A model generated the notes under the pieces. The model did no database searches, was not told where the DNA came from, and was given only the letters and a program-made list of their open reading frames with translations. A program made the translations under genes and the position numbers. DNA of 28,871 nucleotides from Flavobacteriaceae bacterium UBA1115. Lineage in GTDB: Bacteria; Bacteroidota; Bacteroidia; Flavobacteriales; Flavobacteriaceae. The first letter of the stretch is position 1, and each line of letters opens with the position of its first letter. Location: contig DCBE01000052.1 of the NCBI GenBank assembly GCA_002313325.1, positions 1-28,871 on the forward strand, read 5' to 3'. Below are positions 1 to 7,818 of the stretch, piece after piece.

Positions 1-310
1 CAAATCCTGTCATCCCGACTTTATAACCTTAATGGCCAGTTGCGTATCCAACATCATGCGCATTCCGATGTAATCGTGAGGGTCGCAGGTTTAAACTTAG
101 CGAGTCGGTGTCAGAACCGAAGGGAGTAATTCTGCCTAAAGGCAGGCAAGCCTGTCATCCCGACTTTTTTAGCCTTAACAGTCAATTGCGTATGCCAATA
201 AATTATAAAATTAAGTAGATTAACAGCGTTTATTTTTCTGTTAACATTTATCAATCCAAAGAAGCAGACTATCTTAGTTGGAGGCTTATCTTTACAAAAA
301 TCGGTGATAG
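1..310. repeat. Non-coding leader region with two degenerate copies of an extragenic repeat
   Basis: I see no credible gene in these 310 bases. Positions 6-51 and 151-196 are two direct copies of about 46 bp. Both begin CCTGTCATCCCGACTTT, continue with a variable middle (A/GCCTTAA, then CAGTTGCG or CAATTGCG), and end TAT followed by CCAA or GCCAA. Just before the second copy, at 132-145, is the perfect inverted repeat CTGCCT-AA-AGGCAG. Repeats opening with GTCATCC(C/T)GA are common as dispersed extragenic elements in Bacteroidota genomes; placing these two in that class is from memory. The second half (200-310) is AT-rich and probably holds the udk promoter. Confidence 0.55.
287..294 (+). promoter_or_regulatory. 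Possible -7 element for udk (TATCTTTA)
   Basis: TATCTTTA differs from the Bacteroidota -7 consensus TAnnTTTG only at the last base and lies 16 bp before the GTG of udk. No convincing TTG -33 element is seen at the right distance. The same octamer lies just upstream of dnaX. Confidence 0.3.
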
Positions 311-913
311 GTGATAATTGGAATTAGTGGCGGTACGGGTGCAGGCAAAACCACCCTTGTCAATTATGTTGCAGAAATATTGGGTAAAGAAGAAACGCTA
401 ATACTCTCACAAGACCGTTATTACAAACACTTCCCAGATCTGTCTTTTGAAGAACGTTGTCTCATCAACTTTGATCACCCAGATGCGCTTGATTTGGATT
501 TACTTACAAGTCATGTTGTCCAACTTCAAAAAGGCAAATCAATAAAAAGCCCATCATATTCGTTCGAAAATCATTTACGGATGGATGAAATTGAGGTTAT
601 TCATCCAAAAAAATATATTTTAATTGAAGGTATTTTGGTGTTTACTCATGCGCCGCTTCGTGATTTATTTTACTATAAAGTGTATATTGAAGCTGATATA
701 AATAAACGCGTTGAACGACGTATGGAACGTGACATTAACGCTAGAGGCAGGACAAAAGAAGAAGTGAAGGCGCGTTTTGAAAATACACTCCACGCCATGC
801 ATAATCAGTTTATAGCGCCATATTTGCACACGGCAAATGTAGTTATCATAAATAACGATTTGAACGTTGCGAAAAATCAAATGCAAGAGTGGATAGCAAC
901 AACAATTAAATGA
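311..913 (+). CDS. udk: Uridine kinase
   Basis: This 200-residue cytoplasmic P-loop kinase phosphorylates uridine and cytidine to UMP and CMP (pyrimidine salvage). The Walker A motif GGTGAGKTT is at residues 7-15. The sequences LSQDRYYKH (33-41), with the substrate-site Asp and Tyr, and NFDHPDALD (53-61) are classic uridine kinase signatures; YILIEGILVF (about residues 102-111) is the Walker B-like strand. Length fits the family (about 200-215). Translation starts at GTG 311: an in-frame TAG sits directly upstream at 308-310, so no longer protein is possible. The next gene overlaps by 4 nt (ATGA). Pairing with a DivIC-like gene is common in flavobacteria. Confidence 0.95.
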   Translation: MIIGISGGTGAGKTTLVNYVAEILGKEETLILSQDRYYKHFPDLSFEERCLINFDHPDALDLDLLTSHVVQLQKGKSIKSPSYSFENHLRMDEIEVIHPKKYILIEGILVFTHAPLRDLFYYKVYIEADINKRVERRMERDINARGRTKEEVKARFENTLHAMHNQFIAPYLHTANVVIINNDLNVAKNQMQEWIATTIK

Positions 914-1221
914 AAAAGCTTTTTAAAAACCCATGGTTTAAGTTAGCCACCAACCTATATGCATTAATTGGAATATTTTTTGTTATTTGGATGGTTTTTC
1001 TAGATTCCAATTCGCTGCTCATTTACTTTAGTCTTGAGCGCAAATTATCGGAACTAGAAAGGCAAAAAAGCACTTTGGAAAAAAGCATCGCTATAGATAG
1101 AAAAACACTCTTACAAATAAGCGACTCCATAGAAATGGAACGATATGCAAGAGAGCGTTATCTGATGAAAAGAAAGAACGAAGACGTATACATTATTGAG
1201 TATGCTGACACAGTTAATTAA
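910..1221 (+). CDS. DivIC/FtsB-family septum formation initiator
   Basis: This is a 103-residue bitopic membrane protein. A short basic N-terminus (MKKLFKNPWFK) precedes one transmembrane helix (about residues 14-32), a periplasmic coiled coil (about 40-70, LERKLSELERQKSTLEKS) and the family-typical ending MERYARERYLMKR (about 77-89). DivIC/FtsB proteins join the FtsL-FtsQ divisome subcomplex at midcell. The ATG overlaps the stop of udk, so the two are translationally coupled. Family assignment is firm; which partner it binds in this organism is inferred. No gene symbol is given because the family splits into FtsB and DivIC by lineage. Confidence 0.85.
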   Translation: MKKLFKNPWFKLATNLYALIGIFFVIWMVFLDSNSLLIYFSLERKLSELERQKSTLEKSIAIDRKTLLQISDSIEMERYARERYLMKRKNEDVYIIEYADTVN

Positions 1222-1236
1222 CCAAATAAAAACAAT

Positions 1237-2112
1237 ATGAAACACGTAGAACAAATGTTGCGAGACGATGCCTTGGCAGGAAAAATTATAGTCGTTACTG
1301 GCGGCGGAAGTGGACTAGGTAAATCGATGACCAGTTATTTTCTAAGACTTGGGGCTAAGGTTGCCATAACTTCACGTAAGCTCGAAAAGCTAGAAACTAC
1401 CGCACAGGAATTAATGCAAAAAACAGGAGGTGATTGTTATGCGGTTGCTTGTGATGTTCGCAAAATTGATGAAGTTGAATCCATGCATAGTCAAGTACTG
1501 GAAAAGTATGGACCTGTAGACGTATTGGTCAATAATGCGGCTGGTAATTTTATAGCACCCACCGAACGACTGTCGTCAAATGCGTTTGACACCATTTTGG
1601 ATATTGTTCTCAAGGGAACAAAAAACTGTACGCTTACCTTTGGAAAACACTGGATTAAAACCAAACAACAAAATACTAATGTACTCAATATCGTAACCAC
1701 CTATGCCTTTACAGGTTCAGGCTATGTAGTGCCTTCTGCCTGTGCCAAAGCAGGGGTTTTGGCCATGACACGCTCACTGGCTGTTGAGTGGGCAAAATAC
1801 GGCATGCGTTTTAACGCTGTTGCTCCCGGCCCCTTCCCTACTAAAGGTGCTTGGGATCGTTTGCTGCCTGCACCAATAAAAAAGAAATTTGATCCTAAAA
1901 AACGGATTCCAATTGGAAGAGTGGGTGAACATCAAGAGTTGGCAAATCTGGTTGCCTACATGGTTTCAGATTTTGGGGCTTACCTCAACGGAGAAGTAAT
2001 CACACTGGATGGTGGCGAATGGCTCAAAGGCGCTGGTCAATTTAATAATCTAGAGCAGGTTAAAAAAACCATGTGGGACATATTAGAGCTTGCCATTAGA
2101 AAGAAAAAATAG
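1237..2112 (+). CDS. 2,4-dienoyl-CoA reductase-like short-chain dehydrogenase
   Basis: This is a 291-residue SDR enzyme with an NADPH-binding TGGGSGLG at residues 21-28 and NNAAG at 99-103. The active site is not the usual YxxxK. It has TTYAFTGSGYVVPSACAK with Tyr156 and Lys171 fifteen residues apart, the arrangement of mitochondrial/peroxisomal 2,4-dienoyl-CoA reductases. The segments NNAAGNFIAPTERLSS and YGMRFNAVAPGPFPTKGAW also resemble that family. Expected role: NADPH reduction of 2,4-dienoyl-CoA during beta-oxidation of unsaturated fatty acids. It starts 15 bp after the DivIC-like gene and is followed by a hairpin terminator, so it probably ends the udk transcript. Substrate is inferred from the active-site layout. 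Confidence 0.85.
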   Translation: MKHVEQMLRDDALAGKIIVVTGGGSGLGKSMTSYFLRLGAKVAITSRKLEKLETTAQELMQKTGGDCYAVACDVRKIDEVESMHSQVLEKYGPVDVLVNNAAGNFIAPTERLSSNAFDTILDIVLKGTKNCTLTFGKHWIKTKQQNTNVLNIVTTYAFTGSGYVVPSACAKAGVLAMTRSLAVEWAKYGMRFNAVAPGPFPTKGAWDRLLPAPIKKKFDPKKRIPIGRVGEHQELANLVAYMVSDFGAYLNGEVITLDGGEWLKGAGQFNNLEQVKKTMWDILELAIRKKK

Positions 2113-2130
2113 TTAAGATAAATTTGGTAG

Positions 2131-2157
2131 ATACTACTGCATTTTAGTAGTATTTTT
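2131..2157 (+). terminator. Intrinsic terminator after the SDR gene
   Basis: ATACTACT (2131-2138) pairs perfectly with AGTAGTAT (2146-2153) around a 7-nt loop, followed by TTTT. The stem is AT-rich, so the hairpin is modest. The overlapping octamer TATTTTTA (2151-2158) resembles a -7 element and could also serve parA, which starts at 2175. Confidence 0.55.
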
Positions 2158-2174
2158 ACATTCTATTAGTTAAG

Positions 2175-2939
2175 ATGGGAAAAATTATTGCCATTGCGAA
2201 TCAGAAAGGCGGTGTTGGAAAAACAACCACTTCTGTAAATCTTGCGGCTTCACTTGGCGTACTTGAAAAAAAAGTACTCCTTGTTGACGCCGATCCACAA
2301 GCCAACGCTACATCTGCACTAGGCATTGAAGTTGATGCTGTTGAAATAGGATGCTACCAAGTATTAGAGCACACCGTCACTGCCAAAGAAGCCATTGTAG
2401 CGACAAATTCACCTAACCTTGATTTAATACCAGCGCATATTGACCTAGTGGCTATCGAAATTGAGTTGGTTGACAAAACCAATCGGGAAATGATGCTTCG
2501 TAAGGCACTAGATCACATTAAAGACAATTACGATTATATTTTTATTGACTGCGCGCCTTCTCTTGGGCTGATTACATTAAATGCGCTTACAGCTGCTAAT
2601 TCGGTTATCATTCCCATTCAATGCGAATATTTTGCACTCGAGGGCTTAGGAAAACTACTAAACACCATAAAAAGTATTCAGAAAATCCACAATGTAGGCC
2701 TGGGTATTGAAGGCATGTTACTCACCATGTACGACTCCAGGCTGCGTTTGTCGAACCAAGTTGTGGATGAAGTGAAAAAACACTTTGGAAACATGGTTTT
2801 TAGCACCATTATCCAAAGAAATGTAAAGCTTGGTGAAGCACCCAGCTTTGGAGAAACAATTATTGATTACGATGCCACCAGCAAAGGGGCTTCTAGCTAT
2901 TTGAAGTTGGCACAAGAACTAATCAACAAAAAAAAGTAA
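2175..2939 (+). CDS. parA: ParA/Soj chromosome-partitioning ATPase
   Basis: This 254-residue ParA-type ATPase has the deviant Walker A motif KGGVGKTT at residues 11-18 (signature Lys11 plus P-loop Lys16), LLVDADPQAN (about 35-44) as Walker A' and FIDCAPSLG as Walker B region. It lacks the N-terminal HTH extension of plasmid ParA proteins, which points to the chromosomal Soj type. It acts on the nucleoid with ParB to move or separate origins. The stop is followed by one base and then parB. It heads a compact run of six genes to 7364. No parS palindrome was recognised nearby. Confidence 0.95.
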   Translation: MGKIIAIANQKGGVGKTTTSVNLAASLGVLEKKVLLVDADPQANATSALGIEVDAVEIGCYQVLEHTVTAKEAIVATNSPNLDLIPAHIDLVAIEIELVDKTNREMMLRKALDHIKDNYDYIFIDCAPSLGLITLNALTAANSVIIPIQCEYFALEGLGKLLNTIKSIQKIHNVGLGIEGMLLTMYDSRLRLSNQVVDEVKKHFGNMVFSTIIQRNVKLGEAPSFGETIIDYDATSKGASSYLKLAQELINKKK

Positions 2940-2940
2940 T

Positions 2941-3789
2941 ATGGCAAAAGCAAAAAAACGGCAAGTCATGGGACGTGGGCTATCTGCACTACTCCCAACA
3001 GATGAAAATCTTGTTAAGGGCAGCGTAGAGGGAAAGGTTATTGAACTTCCATTAAATCAAATCGAAACCAATCCTTTTCAGCCACGAACACAGTTTAATC
3101 CTGATACTTTGTCAGAACTGGCTTCGTCCATTGCCGAGTTGGGCGTTATCCAGCCCATAACGGTACGTAAACTCAAAGACAACAGTTATCAATTGGTTTC
3201 TGGTGAGCGCCGCTTAAGGGCTTCACAAGTCATCAACCTTAAAACCATTCCTGCTTTTGTTCGCGTTGTAAACGATCAAGAATCATTGGAAATGGCATTG
3301 GTTGAAAACATCCAAAGAGATGATTTGGACCCCATTGAAATTGCATTGAGCTACAACAGACTTATCAACGAAATCGAACTAACGCAAGAGCAAATGAGCA
3401 AACGCGTTGGAAAAAAGCGATCGACGGTTACCAATTACTTGCGCCTATTAAACCTTGATCCTATCATACAATCGGGCATTAGAGACGGTTTTATCAGCAT
3501 GGGGCACGGACGTACATTACTAAGTGTTGGAAATAAGCAAGAGCAATTAAAAATGTATAAAAAAATTGTGTCAACAGGAATGTCGGTAAGGGCTACGGAA
3601 CAAGCCTTGAAGCCTAAACAGGCCAAAGCCGCTCCAGCCGAGGATTATACATCAAAATATATAGATTCAATTAAAAACTTTTTCGATGCACGCGTGCAAA
3701 CCACAGTTGACAAGAACGGCGCAGGTAAAATCATCATTTCTTTCGCTTCTGAAAAAGAGTTCAAAAACATTCGTAAAAAATTAAAATAG
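2941..3789 (+). CDS. parB: ParB/Spo0J chromosome-partitioning protein
   Basis: This 282-residue ParB has the N-terminal ParA-interacting MGRGLSALL (residues 10-18), NPFQPR (44-49), and the CTP-binding/clamp motif GERRLRAS (88-95). ENIQRDDLDPIE follows from about residue 122, then a helix-turn-helix (about 139-165) that reads parS. The C-terminus (about 230-282) is a dimerisation domain. Length is typical of chromosomal ParB. It is 1 bp after parA, and its TAG overlaps the GTG of the next gene by one base (TAGTG), implying a single transcript and coupling. Confidence 0.95.
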   Translation: MAKAKKRQVMGRGLSALLPTDENLVKGSVEGKVIELPLNQIETNPFQPRTQFNPDTLSELASSIAELGVIQPITVRKLKDNSYQLVSGERRLRASQVINLKTIPAFVRVVNDQESLEMALVENIQRDDLDPIEIALSYNRLINEIELTQEQMSKRVGKKRSTVTNYLRLLNLDPIIQSGIRDGFISMGHGRTLLSVGNKQEQLKMYKKIVSTGMSVRATEQALKPKQAKAAPAEDYTSKYIDSIKNFFDARVQTTVDKNGAGKIIISFASEKEFKNIRKKLK

Positions 3790-4334
3790 TGAAGCGTATC
3801 GTCCTATTCATTTTTGTGTCATGCTGCAGCTGCTTTGTATTTGGACAACAAATTATCGTAGACGACATGCAAAAAATAGAAAACGAAGACCCTTTAAGAC
3901 CTGCAAAAGCCGCTTTTTATTCTGCAGTACTTCCAGGATTGGGACAAGCCTACAACAAACGCTATTGGAAAATTCCACTTGTTTATGGAGCTATAGGTGC
4001 TTCGATATATACCTATGATCAAAATTACAAAAACTATTTGCGATACCGGAATGCTTACAAAAGAAGAATCGCTGGATATAACGATGATGAATTTCAAAAC
4101 CTCATCGCAAGTACAGACCGTCTAATAGATGGTCAAGACTTTTATAAACGCAACAGAGATCGATCGATGATTTTTATCTTGGGCTTTTATTTTCTTAATA
4201 TCTTGGACGCCAATATCGACGCTCACTTAAAACAATACAATGTAAACAGCGATTTGACTGTAAAACCCTACTTCGATGTTGTGCCTGTTGGTGCACAACC
4301 GGTAGCGGGAATGCGGATCGCATTAACTTTTTAA
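3789..4334 (+). CDS. DUF5683-family exported protein of the parAB-dapB-lepB cluster
   Basis: This is a 181-residue protein starting with GTG. The first 20 residues form a Sec signal peptide (MKRIVLFIFVSCCSCFVFG, then QQ). AAFYSAVLPGLGQAYNKRYW (from about residue 40) is the DUF5683 hallmark, followed by a hydrophobic stretch (IPLVYGAIGASIYTY) and a tyrosine/arginine-rich segment. A second hydrophobic helix (SMIFILGFYFLNIL) lies near 125-138. Its molecular function is unknown. Location between parB and dapB, with a 1-nt overlap and a 1-nt gap, is a recurring flavobacterial arrangement. A cell-envelope role is inferred from the signal peptide and neighbours only. Confidence 0.8.
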   Translation: MKRIVLFIFVSCCSCFVFGQQIIVDDMQKIENEDPLRPAKAAFYSAVLPGLGQAYNKRYWKIPLVYGAIGASIYTYDQNYKNYLRYRNAYKRRIAGYNDDEFQNLIASTDRLIDGQDFYKRNRDRSMIFILGFYFLNILDANIDAHLKQYNVNSDLTVKPYFDVVPVGAQPVAGMRIALTF

Positions 4335-4335
4335 T

Positions 4336-5040
4336 ATGAAGATAGCACTGTTAGGTTACGGAAGAATGGGTAAGGCCATTGAAAGGATTGCAAAGTCAAG
4401 GGGTCACGAGGTCGTTACCATCATAGACAAAGACAATCCAAAAGAAGTGCTAAATGGTGCTGAAGTAGCCATTAATTTCAGTATTCCGTCCGCTGCAGTA
4501 GCTAACATCACACATGCCTTAAATGAAGGGGTAGCTGTTGTTTGCGGCACAACAGGATGGCTTGATAGTCGATCAGATGTTGAATCATTGTGCGCTGCTA
4601 AAAAGGGAGCCTTTTTATATGCTTCAAACTTTAGTTTAGGGGTAAATATATTTTTTGCACTCAATGAAAAACTAGCGCAAGTGATGGGGCAGTACAAACA
4701 ATACCATGCCAGCCTCACAGAAATACATCACACCCAAAAGCTTGACGCGCCTAGTGGCACAGCCATCACAATTGCAGAGGGTATTTTACCTCACATAGAC
4801 AAAAATAATTGGGCATTGGAAGGAGAAGCTAAAAAAATGGATTTGCCTATTAGGTCAGTACGCTTGCCAGAAGTTCCTGGCACTCATACCGTTGATTACA
4901 ACTCAGAAACAGAAAAAATTAGTATTGAGCATATTGCACACAATCGCGATGGTTTTGCCATGGGAGCAGTTATTGCTGCGGAGTGGGTTAACGGCAAAAG
5001 CGGTATTTTTACAATGAAAGATGTTTTAAACATAAACTAA
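4336..5040 (+). CDS. dapB: 4-hydroxy-tetrahydrodipicolinate reductase
   Basis: This 234-residue cytoplasmic enzyme makes tetrahydrodipicolinate from 4-hydroxy-tetrahydrodipicolinate with NAD(P)H, in the lysine/diaminopimelate pathway that feeds peptidoglycan. The nucleotide-binding GYGRMG is at residues 7-12, CGTTGW at 70-75, and the catalytic signature EIHHTQKLDAPSGTA at 129-143, with His131, His132 and Lys135. It is somewhat shorter than the E. coli enzyme (273), as usual in Bacteroidota. It is one base after the DUF5683 gene and 11 bp before lepB. Confidence 0.96.
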   Translation: MKIALLGYGRMGKAIERIAKSRGHEVVTIIDKDNPKEVLNGAEVAINFSIPSAAVANITHALNEGVAVVCGTTGWLDSRSDVESLCAAKKGAFLYASNFSLGVNIFFALNEKLAQVMGQYKQYHASLTEIHHTQKLDAPSGTAITIAEGILPHIDKNNWALEGEAKKMDLPIRSVRLPEVPGTHTVDYNSETEKISIEHIAHNRDGFAMGAVIAAEWVNGKSGIFTMKDVLNIN

Positions 5041-5051
5041 TACTCCAAATT

Positions 5052-6749
5052 ATGACTTTATTTCAATGGGCTTTGTTTGTTATGCTTTGTCAACTACTCA
5101 TGTTTGTTAAACTGTGGAAGTTGTATAAAAAAGCGGGGTATGCGCCTTTTTTAGCAGTCGTACCCTTTTACAACTCTGTTATTTTACTTCGTATCATTAG
5201 ACGACCCCTTTGGTGGGTTATCCTGTTGTATTTTCCAATTGTAAACCTGTTAATGCTCCCAGTAGTTTGGGTGGAAACAGCACGAAAGTTTGGTAAAGAC
5301 TCATGGACAGACAACTTTTTGGCATGGAGCACTTTGGGGCTTTATGGCTTTTACATAAACTACTCCAGTGATGTAACATATAACCCAGAGCAATCTACTG
5401 TTCCAAAAACAAAATTTGGTCAATTTATTGGATCAACAGTTTATGCGGTGGTTATTGCTACCGTTGTTCATGCTTATTTTATGCAACCGTACATCATCCC
5501 AACGGGGTCTTTGGAAAAATCATTATTGGTAGGCGATTTTCTACTGGTAAGCAAATTCCATTATGGCGCACGAACACCACAAACGGTGGTTTCATTTCCC
5601 ATGGTTCATGACACCATCCCTTTGGTAAAGACAAGGTCGTATTTAAAAGAGCCACAACTCCCCTACATGAGACTTCCGGGACTACAGCAAATAAAACGCA
5701 ACGATATTGTCGTTTTCAGTTGGCCCGCAGATACCGTAAGGCAATTCTTTAAGAAGGAGGCAGGAGTTGTGAAGCCCGTTGACAAAAAATCTAATTATGT
5801 GAAGCGTTGTGTTGCCATTCCAGGAGATACACTCACCATAGAAGATGGCATCATATACATAAATGGTAAGGAGTCTTTAATGCCTGACCGAGCAAAGCCT
5901 ATTTTTGGCTATAAAGCCTATAATGCAAAGGGCATCTCTGCAAGAAGGCTCATCAATGCAGGTTATGACGACCTTACGCGAAAGTTTTTAATAACAAATA
6001 TCTCTCAACCCATACTTAAAGCATTAAGACCGCATTTATTGATGATTGCCAATCCAGATCCTAATAGTTATCAAGTGCTTACTGGGTCTAAAGGCTTGCC
6101 GCTGAACGCTGTGCAACAATACCGCATTCAAGCCAAGGAGTTGTTGGAAACACAAAAAAGCTTATTTCTAACTCTAAAAGAAGCTGAAAAATTACCAAAT
6201 GTGGTGACATTAGATAGTCTGAAAAGAAACATTAATACCACGAGAACCTACAACGATTCCTATTTTCCTAACAACGTTCGTTACAACTGGAATGAAGATC
6301 AATTTGGACCTTTGGTTGTGCCTAAAAAAGGGGTTACAGTTCAATTAAATTCAAAGAACTTGGTACTCTATAAAAAAATTATTTCCGATTATGAATTAAA
6401 TGATCTTAAACTTAATGGTGACAACATTAAAATTAATGGACTCACGGCAGACACATATACCTTTAAGCAGGACTATTATTGGATGATGGGTGACAACCGT
6501 CACCGTTCAGAAGACAGTCGCTTTTGGGGATTTGTTCCCGAAGATCACATTGTTGGCAAACCTGTTTTTATATGGATGAGCATTGACGGATTCATGGACG
6601 GATTGCGCAATTGGAAGGTACGCTGGGAAAGGGTCTTTACAACGGTTGGCGGCTCAGGGAAACCTGTCTCATATCGCTGGTATTTTGCGGCCTTTGTAGC
6701 CATTTGGCAAGGTATTGTCTGGTACAGAAGACGTTCTAAAAAAGCATAA
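5052..6749 (+). CDS. lepB: Signal peptidase I with an N-terminal DUF5684-like membrane domain
   Basis: This 565-residue inner-membrane S26 peptidase cleaves Sec signal peptides. Residues 1-85 form a membrane domain resembling DUF5684 (helices about 3-20, 32-48 and 54-74, ending WVETARKFGK). A further transmembrane helix at about 127-145 precedes the catalytic domain. Nucleophile Ser153 lies in PTGSLEKSLLVGD, general base Lys251 in NYVKRCVAIPGD, and the C-terminal GDNRHRSEDSR box begins at Gly480. About 220 residues between Lys251 and Gly480 form an insertion relative to the short enzymes, probably an extended periplasmic lobe. A last hydrophobic helix (about 542-557) ends in a basic tail. The architecture is usual in flavobacteria. 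It is 11 bp after dapB, and its stop directly abuts the next ATG. Confidence 0.93.
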   Translation: MTLFQWALFVMLCQLLMFVKLWKLYKKAGYAPFLAVVPFYNSVILLRIIRRPLWWVILLYFPIVNLLMLPVVWVETARKFGKDSWTDNFLAWSTLGLYGFYINYSSDVTYNPEQSTVPKTKFGQFIGSTVYAVVIATVVHAYFMQPYIIPTGSLEKSLLVGDFLLVSKFHYGARTPQTVVSFPMVHDTIPLVKTRSYLKEPQLPYMRLPGLQQIKRNDIVVFSWPADTVRQFFKKEAGVVKPVDKKSNYVKRCVAIPGDTLTIEDGIIYINGKESLMPDRAKPIFGYKAYNAKGISARRLINAGYDDLTRKFLITNISQPILKALRPHLLMIANPDPNSYQVLTGSKGLPLNAVQQYRIQAKELLETQKSLFLTLKEAEKLPNVVTLDSLKRNINTTRTYNDSYFPNNVRYNWNEDQFGPLVVPKKGVTVQLNSKNLVLYKKIISDYELNDLKLNGDNIKINGLTADTYTFKQDYYWMMGDNRHRSEDSRFWGFVPEDHIVGKPVFIWMSIDGFMDGLRNWKVRWERVFTTVGGSGKPVSYRWYFAAFVAIWQGIVWYRRRSKKA

Positions 6750-7364
6750 ATGAGTATCGTTGTTGTGCCTTTAGCATATACTGGTTCCATTGGCTTGTGG
6801 ACGTTTATGACAACTGCACAAATACTTATCATAGAGCAACACGACTATTATCAAAAGCAAACCCTTCGGAACAGAGCGTACATACACGGCGCAAACGGAA
6901 AATTAATGCTTTCTATCCCTGTGAAGCACTTTGGAGCAGCAGGCCGTCAATACTACCACACGGTTGAAATAGAAAATAGTTTTGCTTGGCAAAAGCAGCA
7001 TTGGAAGTCCATACAATCAGCCTATAGATCCTCCCCCTATTTCGAATTTTATGAAGATGACTTGGCTATTCTTTACAAAACTGAGTTTTCATCGCTGTAT
7101 TCCTTTAACAAAGCCTATTTTGAGCTATTGCTAAAGTTGTTGGGCTGGGAACCTACGATACAGTACACCCAAAGCTATGAAACTACACCCGCTAACACAG
7201 AAATTAGAGTGCAAATAGAGCAAAAAAACAGTACATCTGATTTAGCACTCAGATACACCCAAGTCTTTGAAGACAAGAATGGATTTATTCCTAATTTATC
7301 CATAATAGATTTACTGTTTAACGAAGGTCCAAATGCCTTAACATTATTAAAAGCGCGGGTTTAA
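6750..7364 (+). CDS. WbqC-family protein
   Basis: This is a 204-residue cytoplasmic protein with the WbqC-like signature. LAYTGSIGLW (residues 8-17) stands in for the usual PTAYLPPI start, followed by HDYYQKQTLRNRAYIHGANG (about 31-50) and LMLSIPVKH (52-60). The family is named from O-antigen gene clusters and its biochemical role is not firmly known. Its ATG follows the lepB stop without a gap, which supports translational coupling. The lepB-wbqC pairing is frequent in flavobacteria. Family assignment is fairly sure; function is not assigned. Confidence 0.8.
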   Translation: MSIVVVPLAYTGSIGLWTFMTTAQILIIEQHDYYQKQTLRNRAYIHGANGKLMLSIPVKHFGAAGRQYYHTVEIENSFAWQKQHWKSIQSAYRSSPYFEFYEDDLAILYKTEFSSLYSFNKAYFELLLKLLGWEPTIQYTQSYETTPANTEIRVQIEQKNSTSDLALRYTQVFEDKNGFIPNLSIIDLLFNEGPNALTLLKARV

Positions 7365-7401
7365 TTAAAAAAAGCTACTTTGAATTATTAAACTCCAAAC
7401 A

Positions 7402-7788
7402 ATGAAAGAACCTAAAATAAAAGGTATTGGCGGTATTTTTTTCAAAGCAAAATCGGCAGATGAAATTCAAAATTGGTAAAACCAACTTTGGTTGGTGCTA
7501 AATCCGTACGGAGCAACCGTTGAAATGCGTCATTCCAAGAATTCTGAAAAGGTAAAATACATACACTGAAATATTTTTCCCAACGACACGGAATACTTTG
7601 AGCCTTCCGAAAAAGACTTTATGATTAATTACCGAGTTCAAAAAATTGAAGCCCTTATAAAAAAACTAAAGGACATTGGTCTTACCATTATTGATAAAAT
7701 GATTACTTGTCCCTTTGGAATGTTTGTGCATATTCTCGATATAGAAGGATATGTAATTGAGCTTGGAACCAAAAGAGGGTTTTATTGA
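7402..7788 (+). pseudogene. VOC/glyoxalase-fold protein, broken by two in-frame stop codons
   Basis: Read in one frame from ATG 7402 to TGA 7786-7788, this encodes about 128 codons of a vicinal-oxygen-chelate protein. It begins KGIGGIFFKAKSADEIQNW, later has PYGATVEMRH and NDTEYFEPSEKDFMINYRV, and ends FGMFVHILDIEGYVIELG. Two stops interrupt it: TAA 7477-7479 directly after the Trp of the WY(K) motif, and TGA 7567-7569 where relatives often have Trp. There is no frame change. The first stop could come from a 3-base deletion turning a WYKN-type segment into W-stop-N, and an LGL-type motif reads LWL; both are inferences from family memory. It lies 37 bp after wbqC. Dioxygenase, glyoxalase or resistance activity cannot be told apart. 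Confidence 0.8.
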
Positions 7789-7818
7789 CTCCTTACAAGT
7801 GCCAACAAATAAATAAAA

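Noticed and set aside
1237..2112. SDR gene as the third-step reductase (3-dehydrocapnine reductase) of the sulfonolipid pathway
   Set aside because: Its Tyr156/Lys171 spacing and flanking motifs are those of 2,4-dienoyl-CoA reductases, and it lies 16 kb from the PLP pair.
2100..3800. parS site next to parAB
   Set aside because: I looked for a parS-like palindrome resembling TGTTTCACGTGAAACA and recognised none here.
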